From contig CAMDKB010000174.1 of assembly GCA_945901195.1 (NCBI GenBank), positions 1 through 9,027 on the forward strand: 9,027 nt of DNA, written 5' to 3'. The notes beneath the pieces were generated by a model. It ran no database searches. It was given only the letters and a program-made list of their open reading frames with translations, and was not told the DNA's origin. A program made the translations under genes and the position numbers. Position 1 is the first letter of the stretch, and each line of letters begins with the position of its first letter. The stretch comes from Rhizobium sp. Q54 (lineage in GTDB: Bacteria > Pseudomonadota > Alphaproteobacteria > Rhizobiales > Beijerinckiaceae). Positions 6,000-9,027 of the stretch are shown piece after piece.

Positions 6000-7613
6000 T
6001 CAGTAAACGTCGGCTTGATAGCGTCTCGACTTCTTCAAAGCGCTCACATACGCGATCGCTTCTTCCGTAGAACGCGCTCCGTGCCGGGACACGATATCGA
6101 CAAGCGCTGCTTCAACATCTTTGGCCATGCGCTTGGCGTCGCCACAGATATAGAAATGCGCGCCTTCCGCCAGCCATTGCCAGAGCGCCGACCCGACCTC
6201 GCGCATGCGATCCTGAACGTAGAATTTCTGCACCCCGTCTCGCGACCATGCCAGCGAAAGGCGCGTGAGCACCCCCTGGGATTGCAGGGCGTCTAACTCC
6301 TCCTTGTAAAAAAAATCGCTCATCTGCCGCTGATGGCCAAAGAACAGCCAGTTTTTGCCGGGGGCATTGCTTGCCTGCCTCTCCTGCAAAAAGGCCCGGA
6401 ACGGCGCTACCCCTGTCCCCGGTCCAATCATGATGATGGGAATATTGGGATCGGCTGGCAACGCAAAATTATGCGCTTTCTGTACGTACACCTTGAGTGC
6501 TTCGCCTGGCCAAATCCGGTCGGCGAGAAACGTAGAGGCGACACCCTGCCGCTTGCGTTTGCCTATCACATAGCGAACCGCATCAACAGTCAGCGAAAGC
6601 TGCCCGAGGGCTGCCCTGGGTGACGACGAAATGGAATAGAGACGCGGCTGCATCGGCTCCAACGCATCGACAAACGCCTCGGGATGAGGCCGGACGCCCG
6701 TGAACTTCTGCAGAACCGCCAGCACGTCAAGCGTGGCGGCGTCGCCATCGGGATCATCCCCATGCGCCAGTGCCCGCGCCTTTTCACGCAACTTGCCGCC
6801 GGTGATGAAAGACAACAATTCGAAGAGTGAATCTGGCGCAAGCCCCAGCGAGACATCGTCCCGCAGCACCTCACGTAACGTGCGGCCCCGCATTTCGGTG
6901 ACGTGCGATGCGCCGAGCATGGCGATGATCTGATCGACGAGGCCCAATTCGTTTCGCGGAAAAATGCCGAAAGAATCGCCCACGGTGTAATCAAGCCCCG
7001 ATTGCGACAGATCGAAGTCGATATGCCATGTGTCTTTCTCAGACCCCTCGGCATTCAGTTTTCGGCGGTTCAGAAACCGCGCAGGCACAGCCGTTTCCCG
7101 CGATGTGCCAGGTGTTCCCGCAGGTTGCGCCTCAACCATGACTGATGCAGACGGCGGCGATGTGTCAGCGCCTATCTCTTCTGCCAGCGCCTTCAGCATG
7201 CGCGCGGTTTCCTTGCCGCCGGGTGCGCAGAGATTGAGACGCTCTTCCTTTTTTTCAAGCAGCGCATTGGCATAGTCGGCGCAATTGTAGCCACACTGAC
7301 CGCAATCCTGTTGCGCCATGGCGGCCATAAGGCGCGGCGCGAGCGGCTGGCTGTCGGCAAGTTTCATCCGCTCATCAATCGGCATGGCCGGATCGTGCCA
7401 AGGCGCCTCATCATTGTTTGCAAGCGCAATGGTTCCGCTCGCGGAAGAACCGGTCGCAGCCGACGGCGCGTCCACTGGAACTGCACCGCCGCCGAACAGG
7501 TCCGGCGTCACGGCGGCCGCTAGAAAACCTGACAGCCAGGCGCGCTGTTCGGGCGAAAAGGGTGCTGTTTCCGGCACGACGATAACAGGGGGAACCATGA
7601 CGTGCGCAGTCAT
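6000..7613 (-). CDS. Fe-S/FAD/NADPH flavoprotein, 'sulfite reductase subunit alpha' family (electron donor to the NirA-type hemoprotein)
   Basis: A 537-residue cytosolic electron-transfer protein that should pass electrons from NADPH through FAD to the adjacent hemoprotein. The C-terminal two thirds are CysJ/cytochrome P450 reductase-like: FAD motif RLYSISSSP (324-332), GVASTFLADR (357-366), NADPH motifs GPGTGVAPFRAFLQER (397-412), FFGHQ (424-428) and YICGDAKRM (488-496), and a terminal RYQADVY resembling the end of E. coli CysJ, whose last aromatic residue stacks on the flavin. The N-terminal flavodoxin (FMN) domain of CysJ is absent. In its place is a small module with C104, C107, C111 and C129 (CGQCGYNC...C), the pattern of the RnfB-type 4Fe-4S domain. 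This is preceded by the motif FSPEQRAWLSGFLAA (19-33) and an Ala/Ser/Pro-rich linker. The start overlaps the hemoprotein stop as ATGA. The family name says sulfite; the genetic partner suggests nitrite (inference). Confidence 0.93.
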   Translation of the reverse strand: MTAHVMVPPVIVVPETAPFSPEQRAWLSGFLAAAVTPDLFGGGAVPVDAPSAATGSSASGTIALANNDEAPWHDPAMPIDERMKLADSQPLAPRLMAAMAQQDCGQCGYNCADYANALLEKKEERLNLCAPGGKETARMLKALAEEIGADTSPPSASVMVEAQPAGTPGTSRETAVPARFLNRRKLNAEGSEKDTWHIDFDLSQSGLDYTVGDSFGIFPRNELGLVDQIIAMLGASHVTEMRGRTLREVLRDDVSLGLAPDSLFELLSFITGGKLREKARALAHGDDPDGDAATLDVLAVLQKFTGVRPHPEAFVDALEPMQPRLYSISSSPRAALGQLSLTVDAVRYVIGKRKRQGVASTFLADRIWPGEALKVYVQKAHNFALPADPNIPIIMIGPGTGVAPFRAFLQERQASNAPGKNWLFFGHQRQMSDFFYKEELDALQSQGVLTRLSLAWSRDGVQKFYVQDRMREVGSALWQWLAEGAHFYICGDAKRMAKDVEAALVDIVSRHGARSTEEAIAYVSALKKSRRYQADVY

Positions 7614-9027
7614 GCAGCGACCTCTTGCGCAAATTTCCCGAGTGCGTCTGCTTCGTGCCGGGCCGCAAATGCGTGAAAGCTTTCGCCCGGACCTTCCCGA
7701 TGTGTCACGTAGGCGCGCAGCAGGGATTCAATACGCGCTGGCGTGTCTTTCGCAGTCACGTCCGGCAGGATCAGCCGTCCGATAGAGCCCTGCTCCGCAT
7801 AGCCCCCGCCCGCGTGGATGTGATAGCCTTCCACCTCATCCTCGCTGCCGGGAACAGCGATCTTGGCGGCAATCAATCCGATATCGCCGATGTAGTGTTG
7901 CGCGCAGGAATGATGGCACCCGGTCAGGTGAATATTGATCGGCCCGTCCAGCGTCAGCTTGCCGTCCAGATGGTCAGCAATGTCCAGCGCATGTCCTTTC
8001 GTATCGGACGCAGCGAATTTGCACCCCTTGTTGCCCGTGCACGCGACAAGGCCTGCGCGCACGTTGGAAACTTCAATCTTTAGGCCCGCACCCTCTATCA
8101 GCGCGCGCGCTGCATCGATCTTGTCATCGGACACGCCGGAAATGAGCAGGTTCTGCCATACTGTCAGGCGAATATCGCCATCGCCACATTCGCACGCCGC
8201 GCGCGCAAGCGCCCGCATCTGTTCAGGCAACATCTTGCCGAGCGGCGTCCACACGCCAATCCAGTTGAGCCCGGCCTGCTTCTGCTTGTGAACCCCGATG
8301 TGCGCGAGACGGTCAACCGCTGGCCGCGCCTTGACGAAAGCCGCGTCGATCCGCGCCAGCTTGCGCCCGAGCTTTTCTTCCACAAGACCAAGAAACTTTT
8401 CAAAACCCATCGCGTCCAGCACGTATTTCAGCCGTGCCTTGTTGCGATTGGTGCGATCGCCATGATCGATGAACACCCGCACGATGGCGTCTGCCACTGC
8501 GGTTGAATCTGCAAGCGGCAACACAACGCCGGTATCTCGCGCAAGGTCCTTGTGGCCGGTGATGCCGCCCAGCGCCAGACGCCAGTAAAGGCCAGCGTCA
8601 AGCCCGCTGCCGTCGCTCACCTCGACAGCCTGAAAGCCGATATCATTTGTGTCTTCAAGCGTCGCGACGCGCCCGCCACCATCAAAGGCGACATTGAATT
8701 TGCGCGGCAGGCCATACATCGCGCGCGCATTGAGAATATGATTATGCCAGTCATTGGCGGCTGCACGTGTATCCAGCAATTCCTGCGGGTCTATGCCGGC
8801 CGTCGCCGAACCCGTGACGTTGCGGATATTGTCCGCGCCCGAGCCCTTTGAAACAATGCCCGCGCGCAAAAGCTGCTCCAGAACCTCCGCGCCATTTTCG
8901 GGTTTGATCTCGCGTAATTGCAGATTGGCCCGCGTAGTCACATGGGCATACCCGCCAGCCAGTTTTTCGGCGATAGAGGCTACAGCTTCCATCTGCCAAT
9001 GGGTGAGGATGCCATTGGCCAGGCGCA
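7610..9027 (-). CDS. nirA: Siroheme [4Fe-4S] nitrite/sulfite reductase, NirA family (5' end outside the window)
   Basis: The frame is open to the window edge: codons upstream of the internal ATG at 8992 still read like the family (ALANGILTHWQ before MEAV), so this ATG is not the start. About 472 residues are visible. NirA-family proteins I know are near 590 residues, so roughly 120 are missing. Counting from the ATG at 8992: TTRANLQLR (19-27) and NIRNVTGSATAGID (55-68) are siroheme-binding segments. LPRKFN (95-100) supplies the active-site basic residue. The cluster ligands are C318 and C324 (C-x5-C), then C359 and C363 in TGCHHSC (C-x3-C), the last expected to bridge the cluster and siroheme. 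The enzyme catalyses six-electron reduction of nitrite to ammonia or sulfite to sulfide in the cytosol. The Lys-x-Asn at K98/N100 resembles plant ferredoxin-nitrite reductase rather than CysI, which has Lys-x-Lys. It overlaps the flavoprotein gene by ATGA, so that protein is its likely reductase. Confidence 0.93.
   Translation of the reverse strand, partial: RLANGILTHWQMEAVASIAEKLAGGYAHVTTRANLQLREIKPENGAEVLEQLLRAGIVSKGSGADNIRNVTGSATAGIDPQELLDTRAAANDWHNHILNARAMYGLPRKFNVAFDGGGRVATLEDTNDIGFQAVEVSDGSGLDAGLYWRLALGGITGHKDLARDTGVVLPLADSTAVADAIVRVFIDHGDRTNRNKARLKYVLDAMGFEKFLGLVEEKLGRKLARIDAAFVKARPAVDRLAHIGVHKQKQAGLNWIGVWTPLGKMLPEQMRALARAACECGDGDIRLTVWQNLLISGVSDDKIDAARALIEGAGLKIEVSNVRAGLVACTGNKGCKFAASDTKGHALDIADHLDGKLTLDGPINIHLTGCHHSCAQHYIGDIGLIAAKIAVPGSEDEVEGYHIHAGGGYAEQGSIGRLILPDVTAKDTPARIESLLRAYVTHREGPGESFHAFAARHEADALGKFAQEVAA
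7621..7626 (-). promoter_or_regulatory. Ribosome binding site of the flavoprotein gene, inside the nirA-type gene
   Basis: AAGAGG lies 7 nt before the ATG at 7613, within the last codons of the hemoprotein gene. It supports the ATGA-overlap start. Confidence 0.6.

Noticed and set aside
7625..8083. 152-codon plus-strand open frame opposite the Fe-S ligand region of nirA
   Set aside because: Lies over the cysteine-ligand region of a clear hemoprotein and shows no independent motif.
8990..8992. ATG at 8992 as start of the hemoprotein
   Set aside because: The frame stays open upstream to the window edge and those codons match the family (LANGILTHWQ), so this Met is internal.

Overview
The window looks like chromosomal DNA of an alphaproteobacterium, probably Hyphomicrobiales (Rhizobiales)-like. 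This rests on fairly high GC with strong GC3 bias (long antisense shadow ORFs), Shine-Dalgarno-led genes with ATGA/GTGA overlaps, and the pairing of a NirA-type hemoprotein with a flavoprotein whose flavodoxin domain is replaced by a 4-cysteine Fe-S module. I recognise that pairing from that group. The lineage is inferred from protein style, not from a database search. All six genes lie on the minus strand, so transcription runs from high to low coordinates.

Right part (9027 to 6000): a siroheme/[4Fe-4S] nitrite/sulfite reductase hemoprotein (nirA type, N-terminus beyond the window edge) overlaps by ATGA an electron-donating flavoprotein of the CysJ FAD/NADPH class. Together they should form an assimilatory NADPH-dependent six-electron reductase. 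A Lys-x-Asn active-site motif in the hemoprotein favours nitrite over sulfite as the main substrate.

Gap (5859 to 5999): 141 bp separate the two gene groups. The gap holds a good ribosome binding site for the next gene, a small inverted repeat in its leader and a TGCA-N6-TGCA dyad, but no convincing intrinsic terminator or sigma-70 promoter.

Left part (5858 to 41): a tightly packed four-gene unit encodes a zinc-independent medium-chain dehydrogenase/reductase, HyuA (ATP-dependent hydantoinase/oxoprolinase/ketone carboxylase family), HyuB (its partner subunit) and a fumarylacetoacetate hydrolase (FAH) family enzyme. The first three genes overlap by 4 bp (GTGA, ATGA) and the last starts 15 bp after hyuB. 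This reads as a catabolic cassette: redox step, then ATP-dependent activation or ring opening by HyuAB, then C-C bond hydrolysis or a related diketo-acid step by the FAH enzyme. The substrate cannot be told from sequence. HyuB and the FAH enzyme each carry a substitution at a position aligning with a known active-site residue (Asp to His in HyuB, Glu to Arg in the FAH lid), so this is not a textbook hydantoinase or acylpyruvase set. No mobile elements, CRISPR arrays, tRNA or rRNA genes were seen.
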